From positions 4,145,878-4,209,877 of the forward strand of contig NC_087381.1 in NCBI RefSeq assembly GCF_963675165.1: a stretch of DNA of 64,000 nucleotides, written 5' to 3'. The stretch comes from Halichondria panicea (taxonomy: Eukaryota; Porifera; Demospongiae; Suberitida; Halichondriidae). Below are positions 10,475 through 22,114 of this stretch, one piece after another (the first letter of the stretch is position 1; every line of letters begins with the position of its first letter). The notes under the pieces were generated by a model, which worked only from the letters and a program-made list of their open reading frames with translations, was not told where the DNA came from and ran no database searches. Both the position numbers and the translations under genes were made by a program.

Positions 10475-12066
10475 ATGTCTTCATGGTTATTAGAGTCCCT
10501 TAGAACACTTATCGACGATCTGAATACTGGGAACTCTGGTGTAACTACGCTGGAAGCTGCTGATAGTTACAAGAGGAGGATAGAGTTGATGTATAGAGAA
10601 TTGTTGGCTACAGAGATTGTTGATGGATCTTTGAGTCAAACAGAAACGGAAGCCCTGGGCTATGTAGCACAAGCTTATAAGGAAATGAGCAATTTGGTGG
10701 ATATGCTGGTGGCACGACCAGTTGCGAGCAGATTTTGTACACCTACCTTAGCTTCTGGAGAAGTGGGAAGGCCTTCATTTCAGATTCCCTGTGATCAGCT
10801 CAGATACCTTATTGATCACCGTTTCTCTGTACCTCAAATTTCCCAGCTATTAGGTGTGTCAATTCGTACCGTTCGACGTAGAATGTCTGAGAACAATATG
10901 TCCATTCGATCAACTTATTCACAGCTCAGTGATAATCAACTGGAAGAGGTCATAGCTGACATCCAGCGCCTATTTCCTAACTGTGGAAATCGACAAATGT
11001 ATGGCCATCTCATTTCTCGTGGTATTCGGGTTCAATATCACCGGGTACAAGAGGCACAGTCTCGAGTTGACCCAGAAGGTAGTGTGTTAAGGAGGCTCCA
11101 GATTATCAGGAGGCGATGTTACTCCGTACCTGGTCCTCAACACCTATGGCATATTGACGGACACCACAAGCTGATCCGGTAAGTTAATAGTAGAGGTGTA
11201 AAGGTGTAATTACTCGTCAGTTTGGCCTGACATGACATTTCAATCTGCCCTATATAAAAATGGTATTTACATTTTGGTCTCAGGTGGAAGCTAGTAACCC
11301 ATGGTGGGATAGATGGTTACAGTCGTTTGATAGTGTTCTTAAAGTGTTCCAGTAACAACAGAGCCGACACTGTTATGCAAGCTTTTTCCGAAGCTGTCCG
11401 CTATTATGGCAATCCAAGTCGTGTGAGGGCTGACCGAGGTGGGGAAAATGTTGTTGTTAGTGACTATATGATTGCCCTACGTATCTGGAAGAGGCAGCTT
11501 TATTGGTGGCCGAAGCGTGCATAATCAACGCATTGAAAGGCTTTGGCGTGATGTGTTCAGCTCATGTATTATTGTGTACTACTCTCTTTTTTGTTACATG
11601 GAAGATGTTGGTATATTAAACATAGATGATCCACTACACCTGTTTTCACTGCACTATGTGTATGTGCCTCGCATCAATGAAAGCCTAAAACAGTTCGAAA
11701 GTGCATGGAATAATCACCCATTGTCATCAGTGCGTAATCTGAGCCCAAATCAACTTTGGTTGACTGGCACGCATCCAGATTTCTGTGATGATGAGGTAAG
11801 CTTACACTGTAATGTAAATGATTTACACTCCTACACTCCGTCACGTTGTTTAGGTATCATCACTCGATCAGTTTGGGTTGGATTGGAATGGGCCACTCAC
11901 TTCTGACAATGATGGTGTTGTATGCGTGGATCCACCAGACGTACCTCTTACCAGTGACGATTATGAACAGCTGTGTATACAAATTGATCCTGTTCAGCTA
12001 AGTTCTGAGTATGGGTTAGATGTGTATGCAAGAACAATTCAATATGTGTACAGCCATATTAGTTAG
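10475..12066 (+). pseudogene. Integrase A, DDE (IS3/retroviral-type) transposase of the outer element
   Basis: Three exons by GT-AG junctions: 10475-11178, 11284-11795 and 11854-12066. The start is the ATG giving MSSWLLESLRTLI. The N-terminal part holds a helix-turn-helix (ISQLLGVSIRTVRRRMSEN) and an IS3-like second helical segment (NCGNRQMYGHLISRGIRV). The catalytic core follows: first Asp in LWHIDGHHKLIR, second Asp in RADRGGEN, Glu in NQRIERLWRDV. A C-terminal tail ends VYSHIS. It matches integrase B motif by motif. One defect is visible: the frame shifts by one base around 11482-11488, between DYMIALR and SGRGSFIGG, with no duplication there. Public genomes usually call such proteins 'integrase catalytic domain protein'. 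It should cut and join the element ends in the nucleus; a TATTTAAAG box near 10390 could be its promoter. Confidence 0.85.
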
Positions 12067-13674
12067 AGATAGATATTAATTTGTTGTGTGACTTTGTGTG
12101 TATGAAACTGACAATAATTTATTATGATTATTACACTTATAACCGAGTGGGGGTGAGCTTCCATAACCATTAATTGACATCCTCTTTAATTTTATGATAA
12201 TTGCACATAATTATATTCAGTTAACGGCCGGTTAATGAGAAATGAGTGTGATGTGAACACTAGCAGTTGAGCAGTTGAGCAAAGTAGTGAGTAACGGGTT
12301 GGTTAAATGAGTCAAAAAATGAAAAGTCACTGTTCAGTTCAAAGGATGCCAAGGCCATCGTTTCCTTTTAGGGAGAGTACAAAACACTGCTTGAACTGTT
12401 CATAATTGTCATGCTTGAAGGGAATCCTTATACAAAGGTCACATGTGCTGGCTGTTGCCAGCTGTCCTTCAATGAAAGTCAGCACAGGTCGTGTGGGGAA
12501 TCCAAGAGGAGGCTCTTTTGACGCTCCTGTAAAGAAAATGAGAATGTCTTCGACAGTTACCACCTCTCCATTTTCTGTAATAACGTCTCGATCTGCAATT
12601 AAGGGAAAAAAGATTGCCGCCGTAACCTACGTTGCCGCCGTAACCTACAACCTTTGAACAATATCCACTTAATTAAATGTGTATTGTTGAATGTATAAGT
12701 CACTTATAAGTCACTTACAAAAATAAATTAATTATAATTACCTTCACATTCCTCAATGAAGTCTAGTAGAAACATGTACGTAGCCTCTTCTTTACCCCTT
12801 CGAGGATTGGTTTCAGAAGAAAAGTTGGCCTTCAGAAGTGACTTAAAATACACTACAATTAAAGGAGAAAACAGAAATTAAGCAATGTACACTTAAATTA
12901 TGTATGTGTACAAGGCAATTAATGATGTGTACACGGGTGTACAATTACACCCCGCTACAGATATCTATATAATTAAATACACTATTATATTTATATACCT
13001 TTGTTGAGAACAGTAGCCTCAGCAACAAACAGAGGTTTCATCAAAAAAGAGTACTTTATTATTGTTTCCAGAACACTCTGGTTTTGTAAACCCTCAAACA
13101 GCTGATCCATTTCTGCCTTCGTCTTAATGAGAGTGTGATAGTCCCGTAAGGTTTTCTTCAAGTGGTCTTTATCGTTAACAGTCAGCAAACATAATGCCTT
13201 ACGGAATCCAGTTTCACACACAAGGGAATCGTTAGCCTTGTCTGGATTGTCGTCATCAAATAGAAATGTAAGGTCTTCGTCTTTGTCTGCTTTCTCAGCT
13301 TGTACTTTACTTACTATAAATATACAACCTTACCTGCTCTAGCAAAACCTGAACTTCTGAATCTGCAACTTCCTTGTCATTAACCACTTGTCCAATATAC
13401 TGACCGGTAGCAATATAATTGTAGACGGAAGGGTGCAGTACTGGTAAGCCCGAACCACCTTGCACAATACACATGGCAATCAACATTCCAATAGCTTTAA
13501 AGTCACCCCGCTATAAAAAAAGACAACATAAACATAAAATTGTATGACTAACATAGTGGACACATGACACCCGCCTCGATTTAACTATAATCATAGGCAC
13601 AGTGCTACGAGGACTAACCTGCAGAGCTGGTAGGTACATTCTTGTCTAGGAAACATTCACCGCTATCATTGGAC

Positions 13675-13690
13675 ACACAGTAACACAGTA
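13675..13690. repeat. 8-bp tandem microduplication in HECT A
   Basis: ACACAGTA occurs twice (13675-13682, 13683-13690). On the minus strand the frame after ASGVSSSYCV runs into a stop. With one unit it continues SNDSGECFLDKNVPTS. Confidence 0.85.
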
Positions 13691-14221
13691 AGAAGAAGAA
13701 ACACCACTGGCAAACAGACGCCAGAATTCTCTAGAAGGACCACCGGTATCAACACCCTCTTCACCAACAAAGTGAACCTGTGAAAGTATTATAGAAATGT
13801 TAATGTTCAACACCAACCCAAGTATCTACACTATATACTTGTACTGCAACAACATACCCGAAGTAGGTTAGTAGAATTGAATCGCTTCTTTTCAGCTGCT
13901 CTCACACCATCAACAACCACATGACTCCTCCTTACATCTAAGCTACAACGAGGGGTCATATCCCACTCCTCATCAGTACTCGGAAGCTTGATACCATTTT
14001 TTTGCTGCAACATCACCACTACATCCTGCAGTGTGTCAACTTCCTCCACGCTACACACAATAATTTGCCAAAAAATCACGTCTAACACATACCCTTCTAC
14101 AGCATCTTGAAGGCTTCTCGAAATTGCTTCTGACACATCACTTTCAAACAAATCAACACTTGTGTAGCAGTTGAGATAGCCTAAAACACACATCAGTCAC
14201 AGTAAGCCAGTCACATCGTAT

Positions 14222-14640
14222 GTGACAGGCTCTGGGAAAACAGACCAATTGGAGCAGATATTGGTATTGAGCAATAGCCAGATTTATAGACTACAGTGTA
14301 TAATCTCATAATTTTTTTTCTTGGATTATAGTTATCTACAGTCTTTATACTACCTCTCTGCAAAATCTGATGCTCTGAATCCAACTCTTTCCACCAAAGC
14401 GCTTTGTCTAAGCAGCCACCATTACCTTACTTTTCCCAATTTAGCAATCTTTGAGTGGGCGTTTCTCAATACTGCTGTTTTACAACTTCGAGTTTCTAAC
14501 GCGCATAACTCAGGCATGGAACGAGATATGTGCAAACTAAGCACATCAATACGTAGGCAATTCTTTGCTCTATCATCTGGTATATAGATCGCAAAAATTA
14601 TAGCTTGCGCCAATTGGTCTGTTTTCCCAGAGCCTGTCAC
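14222..14640. mobile_element. MITE with ~33-bp inverted ends, TSD GTAT
   Basis: Inverted ends GTGACAGGCTCTGGGAAAAC (left) and its complement at 14621-14640, extending inward to CCAATTGG. GTAT flanks both sides (14218-14221 and 14641-14644). It sits in an intron of HECT A and has no transposase. A related sequence, GTGACATGTACAGGCTCTGG, occurs near 41957. Confidence 0.7.
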
Positions 14641-14928
14641 GTATATGTAACAAGACAATAACAAATTACCCCTTGGCATGGCGTTATTGGAGAAAATGGG
14701 GGAGCAGTTGGAGAAGTAGGGGACCGTGTGCAGCCATCTTCTAGGAATTCCTCCATCTCAGAAGGAATGTAACCCCCACTTCGTAAATACTCCGAACACT
14801 CACCTGCTTCAGGTGGGGAGCACTTGTTATCCCTATATACACAACAGTTGTTGGTACAGTTTGGTACAGTTTTAACGCACAATCTAATAAATTACCTGAC
14901 ACAAGCTTTGATGTGGCTTCTCAACAGG

Positions 14929-14950
14929 TGCATTGGTACTGCATTGGTAC
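14929..14950. repeat. 11-bp tandem microduplication in HECT A zinc finger
   Basis: TGCATTGGTAC is repeated at 14929-14939 and 14940-14950. With both units the finger is out of frame. With one unit the minus strand reads CMHCEKSVPMHLLRSHIKAC, a complete C-C-H-C finger. Confidence 0.85.
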
Positions 14951-15699
14951 TGACTTCTCGCAGTGCATACACTTTTCAACAGGAGCTATTCCCTACAATA
15001 AACAATGCCCAGTAAACAATAACACAAAAGTCACACAACTAAATAGCATACCAAGTCATCTTTGTCCACTAGTGGATCCAATGACAGGTCTTTCTGAATC
15101 GGCCTAACAAACACTTTAGCCTGGCCAACAATACGACGCAGATACTCTGCAGTGTATCCGCCAGATGGTGGGCTAATGACAAATAGCTCTCGATTGTTGT
15201 GTTGCTGGGTGCGTAGTAACTCGTAGCCACCAGCGTTGCGTAACTTTGGAAATGCACTGGTGATTTCATCATGAAATTCGAAAGGCTCTCCAAAGTCAAG
15301 GAATGGTATCTTTTTCGGACCTAGACCTGCCCTGATTAGATCAATTTTCTCCATTGACGAAGGTGGAGTCAACTGGCCACAACTAGCTAAACAGATGAAC
15401 TCGTGCTCCCAAAGGCTAAGTTTCACTTTTTTGTACTTTTTGGGCCCTTTTCCTTTTCTTTGCATCCAGGATGGCCGTTGCACTTGCGCAGTGTTACGAC
15501 CAAGCATTTGTGAGCGAGGTTGCATCATCTGCTGATGCTGGAGAGGTTGCACACCACGATTAGCAGGTTGCATCATCTGCTGGAGAGGTTGCAGACCACT
15601 CACTTGATTAGCAGGTTGCATCATCTGCTGGAGAGGTTGAACACCACTCGGTGCTTGATTAGCAGGTTGCATCATCAGCTGGAGAGGTTGCAGGCCACT

Positions 15700-15705
15700 C
15701 CTTTC
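15700..15705. repeat. Target-site duplication CCTTTC (left, inner element)
   Basis: Six bases immediately left of the inner element, repeated immediately right of it at 22115-22120. Confidence 0.92.
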
Positions 15706-15757
15706 TATGAGGTGCCAAATGAGTCAAAATGAATTTGCCTAGGTCTCCGCACAAACT

Positions 15758-16570
15758 TTGCTAGGACCTCCTATATGCTATATAGGAGGTCCTATATACT
15801 ATATAGGAACTCTTATATACTATATAGGATCTCCTATATGCTATATAGGAACTCTTATATACTATATAGGATCTCCTATATGCTATATAGGAACTCTTAT
15901 ATACTATAATAGGATCTCCTATATAGGATCTCTTATATGCTATATAGGAACTCTTATATACTATATAGGATCTCCTATATGCTATATAGGACCTCCTATA
16001 TGCTATATAGGAGGTCCTATATACTATATAGGAACTCTTATATACTATATAGTATATAGGATCTCCTATATGCTATATAGGAGGTCCTATATACTATATA
16101 GGAACTCTTATATACTATATAGGATCTCCTATATGCTATATAGGAACTCTTATATACTATAATAGGATCTCCTATATGCTATATAGGATCTCTTATATGC
16201 TATATAGGAACTCTTATATACTATATAGGATCTCCTATAATTTATGCTTATATAGGAACTCTTATATATACTATAATATAGGACCTCCTATATGCTATAT
16301 ATGTAGTAGTCTCATGAATCAGCCGCACCTCTCGGTGCGGCTGATTCATGAGACTATATTATTATATGTAGGAGGTCCTATATATAAGGAACTCTATTAT
16401 AGGATCTCCTATATGCTATGTAGGAACTCTTATAATACTATTATAGGACCTCCTATAATTATGCTATATAGGAGGTCCTATAAATACTATATAGGATCTC
16501 CTATATGCTATATACGAAATAGGAACTCCTATATAATAGGATCTGCTATTATACTAGGAACTCCTTCTAA
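15758..16570. repeat. Left subterminal array of palindromic TATATAGGA units
   Basis: Array of about 20 short palindromic segments: AGGACCTCCTATATGC, TATATAGGAACTCTTATA and ACTATATAGGATCTCC in alternation, with a repeat cycle near 42 bp. Each half-cycle is close to a dyad, so the array reads almost alike on both strands. The right end of the element (21466-22060) carries the same array inverted. The array is A+T-rich yet keeps GGA(A/G/T)CTCC-like cores, which argues against a simple microsatellite and for multiple protein-binding sites (inferred). Confidence 0.9.
16307..16356. repeat. Perfect 23-bp stem, 4-nt loop hairpin
   Basis: TAGTCTCATGAATCAGCCGCACC (too long to count as chance) at 16307-16329, loop TCTC, then its exact complement at 16334-16356. 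It is GC-balanced inside an A+T-rich array and absent from the mirrored array at the right end. Confidence 0.92.
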
Positions 16571-16682
16571 TTATTATAAAAACTGCATGTATAATAATTG
16601 TAATTATTATATGCATGCATCCATGAGTGCGAATTAAATTACGAAGAAGTATAATTATAATATACCCTTACTATAAATAATA

Positions 16683-17836
16683 CTATTGACTTAAAAATTG
16701 TCCCACTGTAAGCAAAGTGTTCATGTATAAATCGGCACCAAAAGAATGTGACTGCTGAAGGGGGTTTACAGAAAACAAAGAAGATAACTCGAGATCTGAA
16801 AGGGGATTTTTGGTCTGGGGTACATCCATTAATTCATTCCCCTCTTCAACATCATCATCCTCGACCCCATACTGGTTTGGATCAACATTTAGATCAAACA
16901 AAGGGTTTCCAATTGAGAAAGCCGTATACAGTTGTATTGGAGACCAGTTTCCTTCTGTTGACAAGGAGTGGTGGTTCCAGCCCTCACGGAAAGCATCGAG
17001 TGATTTATTTATTCTTGGGATAAAAACGTATTGAAGACAAAAAAGATCAGTATCATTTTCCACATCCAAAACACCACTAATTTCCAACTGCTTGAACACA
17101 GTAGCATATGTAGATACAACACTTGATCTCACATCTCTCCACAATCGTTCTATCCGACAATTATGGACACTACTACCAGCAATATAAGCATTTGTGTCTT
17201 CACCTCTAATAGCGACCATGTGCCTCCACATATCTACATTTTCTCCTCCTTTATCTGTACGCAGTCTTAGTGGACATCCATATTCCCTAATCGCTGGCAT
17301 AAAAAGGTTGTAAACTGTTTCAGCACGATTATTGTCCGAGCACTTTAGAAAAGTAACTAGACGAGAAAATCCGTCTATTGCACCGTGAATTACTAGTCTA
17401 TACCTAATTAGTTTATGGTGCCCATCTGCATGCCATAGGTAGTTAGGACCTGGGACATTATAAACCCGCCTCTGAATTCTTCGAGAAGTAGTGCTATGTC
17501 CTCGTATCCGATGAATGCTTTCTCGAAGGCGACGTTGTTGTATGCTAACACTTTGTGACTTCAGATATCCAGCTAACATAACTTCCCCTGCGGTAGGGAA
17601 TCGATCAATTATTTCTCTCACAATATTATTTCTCTCACAATAGTGTCCACTTCATCATCGTTAATGTTTTGATGGAACTTGGACAAATTCCAGTTTTTTG
17701 CTCTTCTTTGTAGTGTTTTGACAGAGACATCGAGAATTGCTGAGATATCTTTCCATTTAAAATTAGCAGATAGTAGGAAGTTTAGATGACGTTTATCAAC
17801 TTTCAGAGGTGGTCTACCCTTTGGTGAGGGATTCAT
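16683..17836 (-). CDS. Integrase B, DDE transposase of the inner element
   Basis: Single-exon minus-strand gene starting MNPSPKGRPPLKVDKRHLN. Order: a basic N-terminus; a helix-turn-helix (WKDISAILDVSVKTLQRR); an IS3-like helical segment (DRFPTAGEVMLAGYLKSQ); then the DDE core, with the first Asp in YLWHADGHHKLIRY, the second Asp in LRTDKGGENVDMWRHM and Glu in NCRIERLWRDV. There are 34 residues between the second Asp and the Glu, close to the D35E of IS3 and retroviral integrases. An acidic stretch near the C-terminus contains EDDDVEEGNE. It has no introns, unlike integrase A. The only defect is the 17-bp tandem duplication at 17609-17642, which splits it into two overlapping frames; without it the protein is about 380 residues. 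It points away from HECT B, leaving about 170 bp for a shared promoter. All three acidic residues are present. Confidence 0.87.
17609..17642. repeat. 17-bp tandem microduplication in integrase B
   Basis: TTATTTCTCTCACAATA is repeated perfectly (17609-17625, 17626-17642). With one unit the minus strand reads DTIVREIIDRFPTAG without interruption. Confidence 0.9.
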
Positions 17837-18006
17837 AACTAACTTGATAGGCTTTGTGAGGAGAGTATTTTAATTCACTTTGTTTCAGTACAATGTAGAT
17901 AAACTCTATTTAGAGCACAATTGATTCCAGCACGTGTGAATAAACTCTATTTAGAGCACAATTGATTGACCACGTGTGTTGATCAACAACAAGCCAGAGG
18001 ATAATT
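17837..18006. promoter_or_regulatory. Divergent promoter region of the inner element
   Basis: The 170 bp between the integrase B and HECT B start codons. It contains a duplicated block, AATAAACTCTATTTAGAGCA, near 17897-17917 and again near 17938-17959, which includes the dyad CTCTATTTAGAG. Such a doubled dyad between divergent genes could be an operator or promoter element; the function is inferred from position only. Confidence 0.45.
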
Positions 18007-18063
18007 ATGTCAGACAATGCTGCATACGAGGCTATATCAAGAGCAGTCTCAGATGCTGTTCTA

Positions 18064-18083
18064 ATTGGTGTGAATTGGTGTGA
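18064..18083. repeat. 10-bp tandem microduplication in HECT B exon 1
   Basis: ATTGGTGTGA occurs twice (18064-18073, 18074-18083). With one unit, exon 1 reads AVLIGVREGLSGQQ up to the GTATGC donor. Confidence 0.85.
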
Positions 18084-20211
18084 GAGAAGGCCTTAGTGGA
18101 CAACAAGGTATGCTTACTTATTTCTAGGCCTCCTGTAAAGAAGGGCTATTAAGATAATCATTCTGCACGCAGCAAAATAGTTTTGGAATCATAATTACTA
18201 GAGTGGTTCTCGAACTTTGGAACAGTTGAATAGGTGTGGTTTAGCTACTACATCTAGCTAGCTGTGGTTCTACCTATACCTACCTACCTACCTACCTGTA
18301 CCTACCCCCGAGGCCACGTGCATTTTAATTATCTAAGCACAATTTTGAAATTAAAATTAGAGCAGCAGAACAAAAATTAAATTAAAGGTGAAGGGTGCAA
18401 TCAATCATATAATATATCATATATGTATTTTAATTATACTGCCATGTGTATTTTCTCAGGAACTTTGCATTCGAGGGCTGCATTGCTAGGAGAGAGCTCT
18501 ACGGCCAACAACTCATTTTCATCACCGATGGCTGCATCTCTAGGAGAGAGCTAACTGCCAGTAACTCATTTTCTGCATCTTTTTTGTCATCAAAGCCAGA
18601 CAAAAAACGAAAGCGTTCACTGCCTTCTGTGTTTGAGAAAAAGAAACAAAAAAAATCTAGCAGCAGCAAGAAGACGACATCCTTTTATGTCAGAGATATT
18701 GAGGTAATACCAAGGGAATGGGGTAAAGACCACAGCCATGTACCAATTCCACGCATGGAGAAAAGGAAGATACTATCTGATGCTGGCCTTTTGGGAAAGT
18801 TCGAATTTAATTCGGATATGAGTGCTGATGACGTATCAAAAGAAATTTGCACAGTGTTTTCTCAACCTTTCCAACTATCCTTGAGTCTCATTGAAAGGGG
18901 AGAGCGTTTCAAGTTTAAATATCTTCAAAAATCTGGCGAAGGTACACGGTCGCTCTGCTGTCCGACGGTAAAAGAAAATTTCGAGTGGACAGGGCGAGTG
19001 GTTTCCACGCTAGCCAAAAGTGGGGGATGCATCTATTTGCTTGCTGATGAAACTATAGAGTGTCTCTATGACGTGAGTTTAAAATGTGACTTAGCAAAGT
19101 CTCGGTGTAAAATGTGTACTGCTGATACTATACAATAATTTTTTATCACCCAGAACCAGCATTTGAGCAGTGATGAGGATAGCATAAATCTTCCAACTTA
19201 TAAGGACGAGATAGAAAGCAAATCTCCTCTGCAGTCAACTCTCCCTCTGTCCACGTCCACTACATCTGTGCAGCCAGCTGATATTATTGTGATTGACTCA
19301 GAATCTACCTCCAAGCCAAGTACAAGCTCTCACTTACCTTTGGAAGACAATGAGCCTACGCCACAATTCCAAGCAGCCGATGAGCCTGCTAGATCACAGT
19401 TCCAAATAGCAGAGGAATATCAGCCCCAAATACAAGCAGGGTCACAGGAAGACCTGATCTCAATGTTTGAAACAAAATTTTCCCAGTCACAAATTTCAAC
19501 CATTTATCGCTTGTTTGGGCACGATTTTGACGCAGCTGTAGAATGCCTTTGTGTTGGCCCTACCCAAGAAATGCTTCTAAAGCCAGTGAAAGATTCCTTT
19601 GTCGATGGGAGGTCACACAAGATACACGTTGATTCTAATGATATATGGTTGGACTTGGTTGGAGCATACAAGGCAGGAAATATCGAGTTTTGCAGGCCGT
19701 CAAGGATTTTACTCGACAACTCTCCAGCTATTGACACTGGAGGTGTGCGACGTCAAGTTTTCAATGATGTGTTTCAAGCTTTCGCCGATAACAAGCACAT
19801 TACCTTGTTTGAAGGTCCACCGAGGTATCTCAGGCCAATCAACAGCATTGAAATCCAATCCACTGGGATAATGAAAGTCCTTGGGCAAATGATTTCTCAT
19901 TCTATCGGCCAGGACGGAGTTGGCTTCCCCTACCTATCACCAGTCTGCTTCTGGTACATGGTTGGTGGTATGGATGAAGCACTTCCATATGTCACGAAAG
20001 ATGACCTGTCTCATGCTGTGCATTTAGTCGTAGAGGAGGTACGTATGCACATTATACAGGTTATGTATATGTAATAATGGATATGCTCTCATTTTTTAGA
20101 TTGGTGAGATTAACAAACAGGAAGATGTCAATGAGTTACTGTCAAAGGATTACGTATTGGATGTTTTGCAGCAGTGTGTCGTGACCACACCGTTGACAGT
20201 GAGTTAGCTGC

Positions 20212-20580
20212 TTTTGTGTGTGTGTGTGTGTGTGTGTGCGTTGTGTTTGTGTGTGCGTCTGTGTAGACTGCTACAGCTGCTCAGGGATCAATGAAGGAGT
20301 TTCGTTCTCGAGTTATGCCTAGTTTTGCTTACTTGGAATAATATTATTATTGTAGCCTTTTCAGTAGCAAAACTGTCTATGGAGTGTAGTTAGCTCTGCA
20401 CTAGAACACTAGCTGAGAAGAGACTCTATTAAATTTTAGACTTGAACTTTTGGTATCAAACAACAATCATGGTCGATCACTACCCACTCCTTGAATGCAA
20501 TTATGTGTTGAACACTTTATGTTATGTATATAGCTTTAGCACCTCCACTGAGGCGCCAGCACCCGCAGTGCTTTCATTAT
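20212..20580 (+). repeat. Dispersed repeat R1, copy 2
   Basis: Truncated copy of the R1 family inside an intron of HECT B. It has the TG run, GACTGCTACAGCTGCTCAGG, CTCGAGTTATGCCTAG, AACAATCATGGTCGATCA and CAGCACCCGCAGTGCTTTCA. It shows that the inner element has itself been a target for smaller repeats. Confidence 0.8.
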
Positions 20581-21465
20581 GATCACTATATATACATTTG
20601 CTTGTAGGTTGACACGAAGTCTCAAGTAGCACAAAGCTTGCTTATGTCAGATGCTTTGTACCAAAGAAAGCCAGTTTTTGACAGCCTAGCTGAAGGTCTG
20701 AAGGCCTGTGGCATCCTTAAGCTGATGAGGAATTTCCCGAGTTGTTTTGTCTCGCTTTTTGTTAGTACTGGTGATTTGTCCAATGATGATGTGTGTCAGG
20801 CACTCTACAATAATCAACCTACGGAAGACCAAGACATTGCAATCAAGCACTTGACAAAGTTCGTGAAGAATCTCGATCAAGAGGGTAAGCTATGCATAGG
20901 TGCATGTGCATACCTATCATGTGCATACCTATCAATCACTTGTGGGCTTTAATTAGAAAAAGCAACACAAGGTATTATCCTAACCATTTTGTTTTATAAT
21001 TATGTAGGTTTGGTGACATTTGTGAAACACGTCACAGGAATGAACTTTGTCAAAAAAAGAACCATCCACGTCACGACTGTGCCTGACGCAAGGGGTGCTA
21101 TAACTGCTCATGTTTGTTCAAACTCTATCACACTTCCAGCAGGAGTTTTTGTCTCTACACAGGAATCATATGATCTGTTTGTGCAAGCAATGATGTCAAT
21201 ACTTGCTTGCAACTCATTTAACACTGTTTAAGTCGCGGGAACTTATTGAACTTATTATTATGCTGGGTTGGAACTTATTATTAATTTTATGATTGGACTC
21301 GGCTCATTATTATGATTCCATTTCCATTTGTTTTGTCATGATTGATAGGCATATAATAGTTCTTATTATATGCACTTCGTATTTATATCCAGGAAGTCAA
21401 GTTCAATTTTTTTTTAATATTTATATATTTATATAGCCTATTAATTTTAAGTATACATGTATGCA

Positions 21466-21600
21466 GGAGGTCCTATAATTATACTATACAAGAGTTCCTA
21501 TATAGGAGATCCTATACATAGTATATAAAGAGTTCCTATATAGCATATAGGAGATCCTATAATAAGAGTTCCTATAATTATAGCATATATATATATATAA

Positions 21601-21635
<35 letters not shown>

Positions 21636-22060
21636 AATTCCTATATAGGATCTCCTATATAGTATATAGGACCTCCTATATAGCATATAGGAGGTCCTAT
21701 ATAGCATATAGGAGATCCTATATAGTATATAAGAGTTCCTATATAGCATATAAGAGATCCTATATAGTATATAAGAGTTCCTATATAGCATATAAGAGAT
21801 CATATATAGCATATAGGAGATCCTATATAGTATATAAGAGTTCCTATATAGCATATAGGATCTCCTATTATAGTATATAAGAGTTCCTATATAGTATATA
21901 GGATCTCCTATATAGCATATAGGAGGTCCTATATAGCATATAGGAGATCCTATTATAGTATATAAGAGTTCCTATATAGCATATTGGAGATCCTATATAG
22001 TATATAAGAGTTCCTATATAGTATATAGGACCTCCTATATAGCATATAGGAGGTCCTAGC
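21466..22060. repeat. Right subterminal array (inverted copy of the left array)
   Basis: Same palindromic units as 15758-16570 in mirror order: GGAGATCCTATATAGTATAT, AAGAGTTCCTATATAGCA and AGGAGGTCCTA. An AT-dinucleotide run (21587-21632) occupies the part where the left array has the hairpin. The array ends at the block shared by both ends, CTAGCAAAGTTTGTGCGGAG. Confidence 0.9.
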
Positions 22061-22114
22061 AAAGTTTGTGCGGAGACCTAGGCAAATTCATTTTGACTCA
22101 TTTGGCACCTCATA

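Larger units (their letters stand above)
18007..21231 (+). pseudogene. HECT E3 ubiquitin ligase B, cargo of the inner element
   Basis: Six exons by GT-AG junctions: 18007-18107, 18460-19072, 19154-20038, 20100-20198, 20608-20884 and 21008-21231. Order: MSDNAAYEAISRAVSDAV; a Ser/Lys-rich stretch (KKRKRSLPSVFEKKKQKK); a domain shared with HECT A (PREWGKDHSHVPIP to KSGGCIYLLAD); an acidic Ser-rich linker; a CUE/UBA-like ubiquitin-binding helix bundle (about 19460-19560, LISMFETKFSQSQISTIYRL); the HECT N-lobe (SPAIDTGGVRRQVFNDVFQA); and the C-lobe with the thioester cysteine in ITAHVCSNSITLPAG (codon 21115-21117), ending near an aromatic residue (SFNTV) as HECT proteins do. A 10-bp duplication at 18064-18083 and a one-base change near 18548 shift the frame. 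The intron 20199-20607 holds a copy of dispersed repeat R1. Closest familiar type: G2E3-like HECT proteins. Substrate unknown. Confidence 0.85.
15706..22114. mobile_element. Inner integrase-HECT DNA transposon, nested in HECT A
   Basis: A 6,409-bp element with inverted ends beginning TATGAGGTGCCAAATGAGTC on both sides and the target duplication CCTTTC. It carries integrase B (minus, 17836 to 16683) and HECT ligase B (plus, 18007 to 21231), divergently arranged, plus a subterminal array at each end (15758-16570 and 21466-22060). It inserted into a coding exon of HECT A. With one CCTTTC retained and the element removed, the exon continues in frame on the minus strand (QQMMQPE then RSGLQPLQ). 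Integrase B needs only the 17-bp duplication at 17609-17642 removed to be one open frame. Confidence 0.93.

Noticed and set aside
15758..16637. Frames of 130-150 codons reading YIGSPICYIG and ISYMLYRNSY repeats
   Set aside because: Translations of the palindromic subterminal array. The mirrored array gives the same peptides on the other strand.
15706..22114. Treating the inner segment as a large intron of HECT A
   Set aside because: The boundaries are not GT-AG, the segment has inverted ends with a 6-bp target duplication, and it carries its own genes.
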